Shown here piece by piece: positions 8,347 through 17,136 of a DNA stretch of 64,000 nt; the stretch's first letter is position 1, and every line of letters begins with the position of its first letter. A program made the position numbers and the translations under genes. The stretch is from assembly GCA_945903465.1 (NCBI GenBank), contig CAMDOF010000011.1:1-64000 (forward strand). The letters run 5' to 3'. Origin of the DNA: Opitutus sp. GAS368. GTDB taxonomy: Bacteria > Verrucomicrobiota > Verrucomicrobiia > Opitutales > Opitutaceae. Below the pieces are notes generated by a model. The model worked only from the letters and a program-made list of their open reading frames with translations, was not told the DNA's origin and ran no database searches.

Positions 8347-9888
8347 TCACAAAAGGTCGGCCGCCAGCTCTGCCAGTTTAGAACGTTCCCCCTTCATCAG
8401 TTTTACATGGGCGGCAATCGCCTGTCCCTTCATCCGATTATGGCAATAAACGAGACCGTTGCTCCGAGCATCGACGTACGGATTATCGATCTGCGTCGGA
8501 TCGCCAATTAAAACGATTTTCGAGCCCTCACTGATACGCGTAATCACGGTTTTCACTTCGTGGGGCGTGAGCTGCTGGGCCTCATCGAGAATAAAAAAAC
8601 GACGGGCGATCGAGCGGCCGCGAATGAACGCCAACGCCTCGATCTCAACCATCCCGCTTTTGAGCAACCGTTCGTACGGTTTAATCGCATGGCCGTTGCC
8701 ATGCCCTCCGTTATGGCTGGCATGCGTAGGTTGCGCGCTCGTCATGGCCGCGACAAAATGATCGTCGCGATTTTTGTACTTTTTCTTGGATACTTTTTTA
8801 GCCGCAAACTGCGGGTCTTTGGGCGGTTTGGACGGGATCAGAACCTCCAGCGCATCATGATAGGGTTGCAGCCACGGCCTCATTTTTTCCTCTAACGAGC
8901 CTGGCAGGAACCCGATATCTTTGCCGAGGGCAATTACGGGACGCGAAATGGAAAGACCATCGTAGCGCGAATGCTCATCCTGGGTTTGGTGCAAGGCGCA
9001 GGCCGTCGAGAGCAGCGTCTTCCCCGTGCCAGCTTTGCCGTAACAGGTCAGCAATGCGATACTCTCGTCCAACAAAGCATCCATAAAAAATTGCTGCTCG
9101 AGATTCCTCGCGCGGATCGGGATTCCCCCCGGCGCCTTCACAAAGTCCGGCAAATTCAATCGGCGCACGCTCGTTTCCCCGTAAAACCGTGCCGGCATCG
9201 TCTTCCCTTCATCCGAGCGCAGCAACACGTACTCATTCAGGAAAAGCCCCTTCGCTTCCCCGGGGGAAACTTCAAAAAAACCTTCCGATGAAAACCGCTG
9301 CATCTCATAAATACTCACCGGAATCTCCCGGTAGCTCGCTTCCTCATCCAGCGCTGGCACTTTGTCATTTAGATAATCTTCAGACTCCAAGCCGACCGCC
9401 CGCGCCTTCAATTGCACATTGACGTCCTTGGTGACCAGAATCGTCGGAGGCGAAAATCGCTCCTGCACAAAAAGCGCTGCAGCAATGATCCGATTATCCT
9501 TCTTCGTAAGATCCGGCAGAATGGAGCGCAATCGCTCCATCGCGGGTGAACGCCGCGAGGGGTCCGCCAAATAAGGATTAATAATAATCGAAAGCGTGCC
9601 GCCATTTTCGAGCTCAACGCCCTCGTGCATCGAGCGCGAATCAGGCAAAAGCTCCTGCAGTATCCGGTGCACTCGCCGCGCGCTCCGACCTCGCTCCGTA
9701 GACTGCTCGCCTTTAATCCCGTCGAGTTCCTCGAGGACCTCCACCGGTATCGCGAGGTTGTTATCCTGAAACTTAAAGATCGACTGGGGATCATGCAGCA
9801 AGACGTTCGTATCGAGCACGAAAATCTTCACTTTACCTGAAACTTTGATCCGCGAATTGGAGGCTGGCGCCCCGCGCAGGTTTTCCAT
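8347..9888 (-). CDS. PIN-PhoH family ATPase/ribonuclease (PhoH2/YlaK-like)
   Basis: A 513-aa fusion of an N-terminal PIN nuclease domain (about 20-165, acidic Asp26 in VLDTNVLLHDP, later Asp residues at DNRIIAAAL and TKDVNVQ) and a C-terminal PhoH-type P-loop ATPase (Walker A GKAGTGKT at 284-291, Walker B FILDEAQQ at 432-439, GDPTQID sensor). PhoH2 proteins of this layout are reported to unwind and cut RNA. Residues 365-405 form a Lys/His/Gly-rich insertion. The gene stands alone and is divergent from cysE across 228 bp. Activity is inferred from the family only. Confidence 0.93.
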   Translation of the reverse strand: MENLRGAPASNSRIKVSGKVKIFVLDTNVLLHDPQSIFKFQDNNLAIPVEVLEELDGIKGEQSTERGRSARRVHRILQELLPDSRSMHEGVELENGGTLSIIINPYLADPSRRSPAMERLRSILPDLTKKDNRIIAAALFVQERFSPPTILVTKDVNVQLKARAVGLESEDYLNDKVPALDEEASYREIPVSIYEMQRFSSEGFFEVSPGEAKGLFLNEYVLLRSDEGKTMPARFYGETSVRRLNLPDFVKAPGGIPIRARNLEQQFFMDALLDESIALLTCYGKAGTGKTLLSTACALHQTQDEHSRYDGLSISRPVIALGKDIGFLPGSLEEKMRPWLQPYHDALEVLIPSKPPKDPQFAAKKVSKKKYKNRDDHFVAAMTSAQPTHASHNGGHGNGHAIKPYERLLKSGMVEIEALAFIRGRSIARRFFILDEAQQLTPHEVKTVITRISEGSKIVLIGDPTQIDNPYVDARSNGLVYCHNRMKGQAIAAHVKLMKGERSKLAELAADLL

Positions 9889-10116
9889 CGTTGTTTTAGA
9901 GAGTTAAGTCGAAACTGGGCGGCAACGTTGGCGTGTCGATGACAGAAACTATCGGATGAAAATTATTCATCTCGTTGTAACACGAGCCGCCCCCGTTCCG
10001 CCGTCGCGCGCTTCACGCCCTCGGCAAAGGCTTCCCTCACCTGCGGGACTTGTCGCGCTTGATTCATGCTCGCCTGCCGCCCTGCGAATCCTTTGATCAA
10101 CCCGCAGAATCGCGCT
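9889..10116. promoter_or_regulatory. Divergent promoter region PhoH-like / cysE
   Basis: 228 bp between two outward-reading genes; both promoters must be here. An AT-rich patch at about 9950-9970 is the likeliest core, but no -35/-10 pair could be assigned with confidence. Confidence 0.35.
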
Positions 10117-11052
10117 ATGCATCTCGAAGAAATCAAACAGGCACTCCTCGCGTCCTACCGCAGCGATGGCGGCATCAATCACCTCGATGGGGTGAATCTA
10201 CCTTCCCAGGAATCCGTAAAGCTGCTCGCCGCCGATTGCATGCACCTCCTCTTCCCCGGCTATTTTGAGGAGTCTCCCCTTAGCGAACAGGAACTGCCCA
10301 ACCTCGTTTCGACTTTGCTCACGCGGATTGATCGGCGCCTCGTGGGCGACATAGAAAAGTGTCTGAGTTTCGCCAAGATCGCCGACGCTGGGCAACTCGC
10401 TCGCACCCAGGCGACCGCGTTTCTCGCCCGCCTGCCCGAACTTCGCAAAATCATCAAGACAGACGTCGAGGCCGCCTACGCGGGAGATCCCGCTGCGCGT
10501 AGCGTTGAGGAAATCATCCTCGCTTACCCTTGCGTGCTCGCCTTGTCTCTTCAGCGGCTCGCCCACATTTTGTACCGCCTACGCGTGCCGCTGCTCCCGC
10601 GCATGCTGACCGAATATGGCCACGAGCGAACTGGCTGCGATATCCACCCGGGCGCCCAGCTCGGATCCCATTTTTTCATCGATCACGGGACGGGGGTGGT
10701 TATCGGCGAAACCGCGAATGTGGGCGACCACGTCAAACTTTATCAAGGCGTTACCCTCGGCGCAAAATCCTTCGAGGTTGATGGAGAAGGTCTGCCCATC
10801 AAAGGCTTAAAAAGGCACCCAAACATCGGTGATCACGTCACCATCTACGCTCATGCCACCATCCTCGGCGGCGATACCATCATCGGCGCGCACTCCATCA
10901 TCGGATCAAATGTCTGGCTGATGAAATCGATCCCCAACGATTCCGTCGCCTACTTCAAGGGCGAGAATCTCGTCATTCGCTCCCGACGCAAAAAAGAGGC
11001 TCTCGTCGGCGATAGCCGTTCCAGCCACGCTCACCTCGACTGGGAAATCTAA
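10117..11052 (+). CDS. cysE: Serine O-acetyltransferase
   Basis: Makes O-acetyl-L-serine from serine and acetyl-CoA, the carbon acceptor for sulfide in cysteine synthesis. The C-terminal half is a left-handed beta-helix with the hallmark DIHPGAQLG and FFIDHGTGVVIGETA; the His in IDHGTG matches the catalytic His of E. coli CysE. The ~170-residue helical N-terminal part is the longer EpsC type. The start MHLEEIKQALL at 10117 is chosen over an upstream ATG (10066) because the extension has no family similarity. The end KKEALVGDSRSSHAHLDWEI differs from the E. coli tail that binds CysK. It opens the sulfur-assimilation region. Confidence 0.93.
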   Translation: MHLEEIKQALLASYRSDGGINHLDGVNLPSQESVKLLAADCMHLLFPGYFEESPLSEQELPNLVSTLLTRIDRRLVGDIEKCLSFAKIADAGQLARTQATAFLARLPELRKIIKTDVEAAYAGDPAARSVEEIILAYPCVLALSLQRLAHILYRLRVPLLPRMLTEYGHERTGCDIHPGAQLGSHFFIDHGTGVVIGETANVGDHVKLYQGVTLGAKSFEVDGEGLPIKGLKRHPNIGDHVTIYAHATILGGDTIIGAHSIIGSNVWLMKSIPNDSVAYFKGENLVIRSRRKKEALVGDSRSSHAHLDWEI

Positions 11053-11098
11053 GTGATTGCGCTGATCCCCTCAGTCTCCGCGCTCTCGAGCTGCCGGC

Positions 11099-12034
11099 TC
11101 AGGCCGCCACCTCAGAAGCCGAGAGACCAAGCCCGCCGGCTACGCGAACGCAGCTAGCCCTAAATGCCTGCTCAGGGACCTCCAGACAGCGCCCCTTTTT
11201 GTAAGCGACCCCCCAGCTCCGCACGATTTTCCGGGAGCCCAGCGGCAAGGCGATGAGCGAGCCGCTCTTGATTTGGTCGCGCACAAGCCACTGAGCGAGA
11301 ATCCCTGGACCCAACCCAATTTTTACGAGCTCTCTGACCGCTTCAATACTCCGCACCTCCATCAGGTTACTCAAAAAAATAGTCTCCTCTCGAAAATATT
11401 CTTCGATCAACCGGAACGTCTGACTCGATTTATCAGAAATAAGGAGCGTTTCGACATGGATCGACTCGCGCGGCACCCCCATGAGCGCGGCCCAAGGATG
11501 CCGTGGCGCGACCACGAAGCACAGCTCATCATCAAAAATAGGCGTGAAAGCGAACTCAGTAGGAATTTGCCCAGCGGGTGCAAGCACCAGCGCCACGTCA
11601 ATCCGCCCGCTGCGCAGCCACTCCAGCTGCTCAGCGTGATCGCCTGACTCAAGGCGGATAACGCATTTCGGGTAACTCCGCTGAAACTCAATGAGTACCT
11701 TTGGCAGAATATGTTGGCAGGCCGTCGAGCCCGCGCCCACGCGTAGCCGCCCGCCCTCCGATTCAGACGTAGCGGCTATCCCCAACCGCGCAGACTCCAT
11801 CTCTTGTAAAATTTTTTCGGTATGTCGCAAAAATTTTTCCCCCGCTTGGGTTAAGAGAACGCGTCGCCCCACCCGATCCAGTAACCGACAACCCACATCG
11901 ATTTCCAGCGCTTTAATCGCGTGGCTCACGGCAGATTGCGTCAAGAAAAGATCTTTGGCCGCGACCGTAAAACTCCCTCTTCGCACCAGTGCCGAAAAGG
12001 CCAAGAGCTGGCGACTATCGAGCGTCGAATTCAT
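11099..12034 (-). CDS. LysR-family transcriptional regulator (probable sulfur/cysteine regulator)
   Basis: A 311-aa LysR protein: winged helix-turn-helix at residues 5-65 (FTVAAKDLFLTQSAVSHAIKALE) and a periplasmic-binding-protein-like effector domain at about 90-300. It is convergent with cysE (46-bp gap) and lies upstream of the cysN/cysD/cysH block, so a CysB/Cbl-like role sensing a sulfur metabolite is a reasonable inference from position. Sequence alone does not fix the ligand. Its own upstream region carries an IS21-like miniature element about 200 bp away. Confidence 0.88.
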   Translation of the reverse strand: MNSTLDSRQLLAFSALVRRGSFTVAAKDLFLTQSAVSHAIKALEIDVGCRLLDRVGRRVLLTQAGEKFLRHTEKILQEMESARLGIAATSESEGGRLRVGAGSTACQHILPKVLIEFQRSYPKCVIRLESGDHAEQLEWLRSGRIDVALVLAPAGQIPTEFAFTPIFDDELCFVVAPRHPWAALMGVPRESIHVETLLISDKSSQTFRLIEEYFREETIFLSNLMEVRSIEAVRELVKIGLGPGILAQWLVRDQIKSGSLIALPLGSRKIVRSWGVAYKKGRCLEVPEQAFRASCVRVAGGLGLSASEVAA

Positions 12035-12238
12035 AAATGAGAAAATCCCGAAAACAAGAATCCTTCCAAAGCATTAACCGGACCAAGTCGGCGTCCACAT
12101 GCCACCGTCGTGAAAAATACCCCTGCGGCGAGACCCCCATCCGCGAAAGCTACCGGCGTAACCGGCCCGCCCAACTCGGTCTTTGCAATCGGCCATAGTC
12201 GTTCACTTTTCGCCTCAGGAGAAAATGTTGCCAGACGA
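12035..12238. promoter_or_regulatory. Upstream region of the LysR gene
   Basis: The LysR promoter should be here on the minus strand. No confident hexamers or T-N11-A operator pairs could be singled out. Confidence 0.3.
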
Positions 12239-12452
12239 TGTCGCTCACTTGAATTGACCCATTTCTGCTCACTTAAATTGACCCACCTCCAAAAAAGCTG
12301 CTCGGATAATTGACCCTTGTTCATGCACATGAACGCTCTTTTATCCTCTGAAAACGTGCCCAAAACCGGAACTCCTTGGAAAAGGCATAAAATCACCGGT
12401 GGATCAGTTTAACTGAGCAGCGGTGGGTCAAAATAGTTGAGTGCGATCGCCA
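12239..12452. mobile_element. Miniature IS21-like element with double terminal repeats
   Basis: Each end carries two spaced copies of a repeat. The left end reads GCTCACTTGAATTGACCC, then 26 bp later GCTCACTTAAATTGACCC, with a third degenerate copy GCTCGGATAATTGACCC. The right end, on the opposite strand, reads ACTCAACTATTTTGACCC, then GCTCAGTTAAACTGATCC at the same spacing. The inner 26-bp arms match at about 20 positions. Multiple spaced terminal repeats of this kind are typical of IS21-family elements. The ~210-bp interior has no transposase or IstB frame, so this is a non-autonomous derivative or a deletion remnant. Confidence 0.7.
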
Positions 12453-12902
12453 GAAATGAACCGCCACCGGCATCTCCGTCTTCCCCGAAAAAACCCATCT
12501 CCCTGCCCGCGCGCGGGGTGACTCTAAGCGCAGGCCGAAGGCGCGGGCCCCGCAGAAGTTACGGCGAAACTTAATATTCCCGCTGGTGGCCGGTGGCTGA
12601 TTTTAAACACCGGTTGAGCGTTCGTCGCCAAACTGGGGCTTCCCCCGTCGAAATTTTCAGGGCGGGTGGTGTCACCCTGCGCCTCACGCCGGCCATGGGG
12701 TGCCGGCTGGCACCAGTCTCATGGGAAAGTGCCGACGATCGCAGCTTTTAGGCGGGCGCGGGACACCCACTTTATCCACGCCGCGCCGCTCTAATCTGAC
12801 GAACAAGTGTTTAACCACGTCGGGCGAAAGTAACGACCTCGACCCTCGCACGAACCACGACGCTCCAGGAGCGCGCCCCCGACTTCCCCAGGGTCGCGAG
12901 CA
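12453..12902. other. 450-bp gap, no gene seen
   Basis: GC-rich, with short imperfect palindromes (for example near 12660-12680, GGGTGGTGTCACCCT) and no gene-like frame. It lies downstream of the Rrf2 gene. It could contain older mobile-element debris, but nothing was recognised. Confidence 0.35.
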
Positions 12903-13316
12903 TCAAATGTAATACATCTCCGCCGGATGACGGCTCACGAGACGGTCGAGCGTATAACTCTTCGTTTTTTCGACCAGCCCAGCGCCAATCTCTTCCCAAA
13001 TCTGTTTAATCCGCGGACCACTTCGACCCGCCGCATTACCGCTCAGTTGCAGGCATTGGCCTTCCACCGCCATGAGGATATCATAAAGCGAAATCTCCTC
13101 AGGAACCCGCGCGAGCGCGTATCCACCGTGATTTCCTCGCCGACTCGTAACTAAGCCGTAATTGCGCAACTTTAATAGAATCTGCGCAAGAAAAGTTGCG
13201 GGCACCATTTCAGTCTGAGCCAAATGCTCAATCTGTATCAGCTCCCCCGAACCATGGAGGCGCGCCATCTCCGCCATCACCCGGCAAGCGTAGTCAACTT
13301 GAACCGAAATCTTCAC
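12903..13316 (-). CDS. Rrf2-family transcriptional regulator (CymR/IscR-like)
   Basis: A 137-aa winged-helix regulator; the GTG at 13316 gives the family-typical start (V/M)KISVQVDYACRVMAEMA. An ATG at 13343 would add nine unrelated residues. The Rrf2 core (LAQTEMVPATFLAQILLKLRNYGLVTSRRGNHGGYALAR) is intact. Only one Cys lies in the region where IscR has three cluster ligands (GQCLQLSGN), so an Fe-S cluster of the IscR type is unlikely, and it is nearer to CymR, the cysteine regulator of Firmicutes. It is the last gene of cysN-DUF2061-rrf2, 7 bp after DUF2061, so it is probably made together with the ATP sulfurylase it may control. Confidence 0.88.
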   Translation of the reverse strand: MKISVQVDYACRVMAEMARLHGSGELIQIEHLAQTEMVPATFLAQILLKLRNYGLVTSRRGNHGGYALARVPEEISLYDILMAVEGQCLQLSGNAAGRSGPRIKQIWEEIGAGLVEKTKSYTLDRLVSRHPAEMYYI

Positions 13317-13323
13317 GTTATCT

Positions 13324-13590
13324 TCAGCGCTCCCCCCGCCCAAGTCGTACGCGCATCCACGCCCGCTCGTGAAAATAGTAGAGAATAATCTTCGTCAGGA
13401 CTTCTACCGAAGCGATCCCGCCTGAGACTTGCACCGCGTTCCTGATATCCCCTTGCGTCGCCCCGCTCAACATCAGCACTGCGAGGCTGACGCAAAACGT
13501 ATCCAAAGTTCCAACACATCGCCAACTGACCGCCTTCAGGATGCTGCGTAGCCGCGTTTCCCTCAGCTCAGGCGTCTTGAGGTCACTCAT
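13324..13590 (-). CDS. DUF2061 small membrane protein
   Basis: An 88-aa protein with the DUF2061 pattern KAVSWRCVGTLDTF...GGIASVEVLTKIILYYFHERAW and two hydrophobic segments (about 25-42 and 52-70). DUF2061 proteins are repeatedly found next to or fused with sulfate-activation genes, and a role in sulfate handling has been guessed, but the function is not established. Its ATG overlaps the cysN stop by 4 bp (13587-13590), indicating translational coupling. The Rrf2 gene follows 7 bp later. Confidence 0.85.
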   Translation of the reverse strand: MSDLKTPELRETRLRSILKAVSWRCVGTLDTFCVSLAVLMLSGATQGDIRNAVQVSGGIASVEVLTKIILYYFHERAWMRVRLGRGER

Positions 13591-14951
13591 ATCACATAAT
13601 CTCCATTTTCCGTCTTAACAATTTCTCGCGGCGGCAAAAACATCCCGGCCGCCACCGTCGCGTTGGTCCCTTGCTCAATCAAAATAAATGAGCCTGTCAG
13701 CCGGTTGGTCCCATAACCGTCAAACACCAGCGGCTTCGCGGCGTGCAGTCGGATCTCGCCGATGTCGTTTACGCCGAGTTCTGCGGGCGCGGCATCGACG
13801 TCAAAGGTCGCCAGGTTGAGCTTGTTGACAATCTCCGTCACCATCACCTGAACCGTATGCGCGGTGTGCTTGAGAAAATAACGTTTTCCGAGTTGGAGTG
13901 GTCGCCCGTGCATCCAGCACACTTTCGCCTGCAGATCGCTGCTCGAGCCCGGTAATGCCTCCAACCCAACCAGCATATTCCCGCGGCTGACGTCGATGTC
14001 ATGCTCTAGTTGCAGCGTGACCGACTGAGGGCAAAACGCTTCCGTCACCACACCGTCATAAGTCCAAATCTGCTTCACGGTCGTCACCTGACCGGCTGGA
14101 AACACGATCACCTTTTGTCCCGTGCGTACGATCCCGCCAGCAATTTGCCCGCTGAAACCACGGAAATCATGCAGCGCCGGATCCGTCGGGTTATTGGGTC
14201 GGTTCACCCACTGCACCGGGAGACGGAAACCATGGAGATTCCAATCACTCGCAATATGCACGGTCTCAAGATGTCCGAGCAGCGTCGGGCCCACGTACCA
14301 AGGTGTGTGCACCGAGGGGTCGACAACGTTGTCCCCATTCAGCGCGCTCATCGGGATAAACTTTACGTCCTTGATATCGAGCCGAGGTAAAAATTCTTCA
14401 AATTGCGCGCGTATTTCCAGGAAGCGCGCCTCGCTCCAGCCGACGAGGTCCATTTTATTGATCGCCACCACCAGATGAGGAATGCGCAACAACGCCGCGA
14501 TGGCCGTATGGCGGCGACTCTGCTCAATCACCCCCGTGCGCGCATCGACCAGAATAATCGAAAGGTTGGCCGACGACGCGCCCGTGACCATATTCCGCGT
14601 GTATTGGACGTGGCCCGGCGTATCCGCGATGATGAACTTGCGGCGCGGCGTCGCAAAATAACGGTACGCGACATCAATGGTTATGCCCTGCTCTCGCTCC
14701 GCGCGGAGCCCGTCGGTGAGGTTGGCCAGATTGATCTGCCCGCCGCCGGTAATGTCGGCCGAACGCTCGAGCGCCTCAATCTGATCCTCCATCAACGATT
14801 TCGAATCGTAGAGCAATCGACCGATGAGCGTGGATTTCCCGTCATCCACGCTGCCACAGGTGTTAAAGCGAAGAATATCGACCGGCACGACCGCGCGGGC
14901 ATCGGCCTTGGCAAATCGGAATCCGGAATTTACGGCTGAAGAATCGGACAT
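13587..14951 (-). CDS. cysN: Sulfate adenylyltransferase large subunit (GTPase)
   Basis: The GTP-hydrolysing subunit of ATP sulfurylase; with CysD it makes adenosine 5'-phosphosulfate. The G-protein motifs are complete: GSVDDGKS (33-40), DTPGH (110-114) and NKMD (165-168), followed by EF-Tu-like domains 2 and 3. At 454 aa it ends after domain 3; the APS kinase (CysC) domain fused in many CysN proteins is absent, and no separate cysC lies in the window. It is downstream of cysD on the same strand but separated by 447 bp, an unusually wide gap for this pair. Confidence 0.96.
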   Translation of the reverse strand: MSDSSAVNSGFRFAKADARAVVPVDILRFNTCGSVDDGKSTLIGRLLYDSKSLMEDQIEALERSADITGGGQINLANLTDGLRAEREQGITIDVAYRYFATPRRKFIIADTPGHVQYTRNMVTGASSANLSIILVDARTGVIEQSRRHTAIAALLRIPHLVVAINKMDLVGWSEARFLEIRAQFEEFLPRLDIKDVKFIPMSALNGDNVVDPSVHTPWYVGPTLLGHLETVHIASDWNLHGFRLPVQWVNRPNNPTDPALHDFRGFSGQIAGGIVRTGQKVIVFPAGQVTTVKQIWTYDGVVTEAFCPQSVTLQLEHDIDVSRGNMLVGLEALPGSSSDLQAKVCWMHGRPLQLGKRYFLKHTAHTVQVMVTEIVNKLNLATFDVDAAPAELGVNDIGEIRLHAAKPLVFDGYGTNRLTGSFILIEQGTNATVAAGMFLPPREIVKTENGDYVI

Positions 14952-15398
14952 TTTAAAAAAGTGAGTCAGGTTCGCTTAATGAGCCCGCGGCAGGCCGAAC
15001 CAGCGGCCAAAAAATCTGCCGCGGTCGGCACCGGCACCAAGATTTCGTGCCGGTAAAAAATGAGTCGTCGGCGCGACGTCGTTCTGGCCGAGATTCGGGA
15101 GGCGCCGGTTCCCCACCGAAAAGAGGACAGATCGATGGCAAATCTCGCGCCCCGGAAGTCTGGCCGAGACCGATGGAAATCGCCGAGCGGCCGCGTGGTC
15201 CTTACCAGCTGAAATCGCCGGCCGGCTGAAGCGGACACACTGCCTGGAATCACCGGCGCCCAAATCCAATTGAGACCGAGCGCGACTCACGCCGTTGCCA
15301 GGCCGCAGTCCCAGAGAGGTATGGGCAGCGGACGCCTCCACGGGTAACTGCTCTCCCCAGCTGATCTTTCTGATGGGCATCATGACGATACGGCCGGC
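14952..15398. other. 447-bp spacer between cysD and cysN
   Basis: cysD and cysN are normally adjacent. Here the spacer has overlapping minus-strand frames (14976-15383, 135 aa; 14966-15253, 95 aa) whose Arg/Ser/Pro/Gly-rich translations resemble no family I know. A leader, a second promoter for cysN, or a decayed gene are all possible. No terminator hairpin with a T-run was found. Confidence 0.4.
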
Positions 15399-16316
15399 TT
15401 AGAAATACCCCGCCTTTTTGCGATCTTCCATCGCGGACTCAGAAGACTTGTCGTCTGCCCGGGATCCCCGCTCGGTTACGCGCGCGGCGGCAATCTCCGT
15501 AATAATATCGCTGGTAGAAGTCGCCGGGGACTCGACGCATCCCGTACTGATGATGTCACCGATGGTCCGCACGCGCACGACCAACTCACGCACCTCTTCA
15601 TGGGGCTTGGGCGGCACGAGTGGATTAACCGGCAACCATTGGCCGTTGCGACGAACACAGGTGCGTGGATGGCTAAAATAAATACTGGGCACCTCTAGCC
15701 GTTCACGCTGAATGTATTCCCAAACATCCATCTCCGTCCAATTGCTGATTGGAAACACCCGCATATTCTCGCCCGGATTGAGCCGGCCGTTGTAAAGATT
15801 CCAAATTTCTGGACGCTGATTTCGCGGATCCCATTGACCGAAGCTATCGCGAAAACTGAAGAATCGCTCCTTCGCGCGCGCCTTTTCCTCATCCCGGCGA
15901 GCCCCCCCAATACAGCAATCGAAGCGAAACTCATCAATGGCCGCGAGCAAAGTGGGAATCTGCAAACGATTGCGACTGATCTCCCCTGGGGCCGGTTGCG
16001 CAATCCCTTTGGCAATCGCATCCTCAACGCTCCGGATGATTAACTTGGCGCCGAGTTGCTTCGCACGGCGATCACGAAATTCGTTCAGCTCTGGGAAGTG
16101 GTGCCCCGTATCGACGTTGAGCAAGGGCATCGGCAGTTCCGAGGGCCGAAACGCTTTTTCTGCGAGCCGGAGCAAACAAATTGAGTCCTTACCTCCCGAG
16201 AAAAGCAGAGCAGGTCGCTCGAACTCACCCGCGACTTCCCTCATAATATGAATCGCCTCGGTTTCGAGGTGCTGAAGATGATCAAGATGATAATTACTCA
16301 CGGCGGAACTCTTCAT
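15399..16316 (-). CDS. cysD: Sulfate adenylyltransferase small subunit
   Basis: The adenylyl-transferring subunit of ATP sulfurylase, a PP-loop ATP pyrophosphatase of 305 aa. The PP-loop SGGKDS lies at residues 40-45; HFPELNEFRD, CCIGGARRDEEKARAKER and PISNWTEMDVWEYI are diagnostic of CysD, and the conserved C-terminus MEDRKKAGYF is present. It is transcribed away from the cysH/cobA regulatory region, 63 bp after cysH, and ahead of cysN. Confidence 0.96.
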   Translation of the reverse strand: MKSSAVSNYHLDHLQHLETEAIHIMREVAGEFERPALLFSGGKDSICLLRLAEKAFRPSELPMPLLNVDTGHHFPELNEFRDRRAKQLGAKLIIRSVEDAIAKGIAQPAPGEISRNRLQIPTLLAAIDEFRFDCCIGGARRDEEKARAKERFFSFRDSFGQWDPRNQRPEIWNLYNGRLNPGENMRVFPISNWTEMDVWEYIQRERLEVPSIYFSHPRTCVRRNGQWLPVNPLVPPKPHEEVRELVVRVRTIGDIISTGCVESPATSTSDIITEIAAARVTERGSRADDKSSESAMEDRKKAGYF

Positions 16317-16379
16317 TTTTTCAGGTGCTCTCGGTTTCTTAAAACAATGCGCGCAGCTGCGCGAAATTTACGGGTGGAT

Positions 16380-17054
16380 TTACGATTGCGCCACCCGGTT
16401 CGCCGCCGTCTTCCCCCACGCGGCATGGAGTCCGCATTCCCGTTTCTCATCGGCCTTGGCTGGATCAAAATAATCCCACTCGTTGGGTAACTGATATTGC
16501 GCGAGATAAGCTTCCATCTCGCGGTCGCCAAAATAAAAAAACGGACTTACCTTCAGGGCCCCGAAGTTTGCGTCGAGCGACACGATATCCAGCCCCGCGC
16601 GGTTCGGATTCTGCACCTTGCGCAGAGCTGTGATCCATACCTTGGGAGCGAGTTCCTGCATGCCGCGCTGGAAGGGTTCAAGCTTCATCACCGCACTAAA
16701 CCGTTTCAAGCCGGCCTCGTCTTCCGTTGTCGGAATCGGCCCGTAAATCGCATCGCGGTGCGCCGTTGTCACCTTCGGCAAATAGGCCTTGAGGTTGAGC
16801 CCCAGCTTCACCCGCAAAGCCTCCGCGTGAAGATAGGTCGCCGGCCGATTGTAACCGTGGTCCACCCAAAGCACGGGGATATCCGACTGGACCGACACCG
16901 CCACATGCAAAATGGCCGCCTCATAGGGACGAAAATTAGTCGAAACGAGCGCACGCGCTTCCGCCTGGCCCAGCGCCCAGCGCACTATCTCGATGGGTGA
17001 GGCCGAGCGGAGTTCCTGATTCCATTGGCCAATGTCCCTTGAATTGATCGTCAT
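16380..17054 (-). CDS. cysH: Phosphoadenylyl-sulfate reductase, cluster-free type
   Basis: Reduces activated sulfate to sulfite with thioredoxin. The start MTINSRDIGQ at 17054 is chosen, giving 224 aa; an upstream ATG at 17105 adds 17 unrelated residues. The only cysteine in the protein is Cys207 in ECGLH, the catalytic thiol. The CC...CxxC ligands of APS reductases are missing, and KLEPFQRG occupies the equivalent of the E. coli KVEPMNRA segment. By family rule it should therefore use PAPS rather than APS. It is the first gene of cysH-cysD-cysN and reads away from a 296-bp divergent regulatory region. Confidence 0.93.
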   Translation of the reverse strand: MTINSRDIGQWNQELRSASPIEIVRWALGQAEARALVSTNFRPYEAAILHVAVSVQSDIPVLWVDHGYNRPATYLHAEALRVKLGLNLKAYLPKVTTAHRDAIYGPIPTTEDEAGLKRFSAVMKLEPFQRGMQELAPKVWITALRKVQNPNRAGLDIVSLDANFGALKVSPFFYFGDREMEAYLAQYQLPNEWDYFDPAKADEKRECGLHAAWGKTAANRVAQS

Positions 17055-17136
17055 ACTTTTAGAATTATAATTTTGCCTCAACGCCCCTCTCCTGGCCGCT
17101 CCCAACCTCCCTCACCGCACCTCCACGCCTCACCGT

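Noticed and set aside
14976-15383. 135-aa minus-strand frame between cysD and cysN
   Set aside because: No recognisable family, Arg/Ser-rich composition, and two other frames of similar length overlap it. Kept only as part of the spacer entry.
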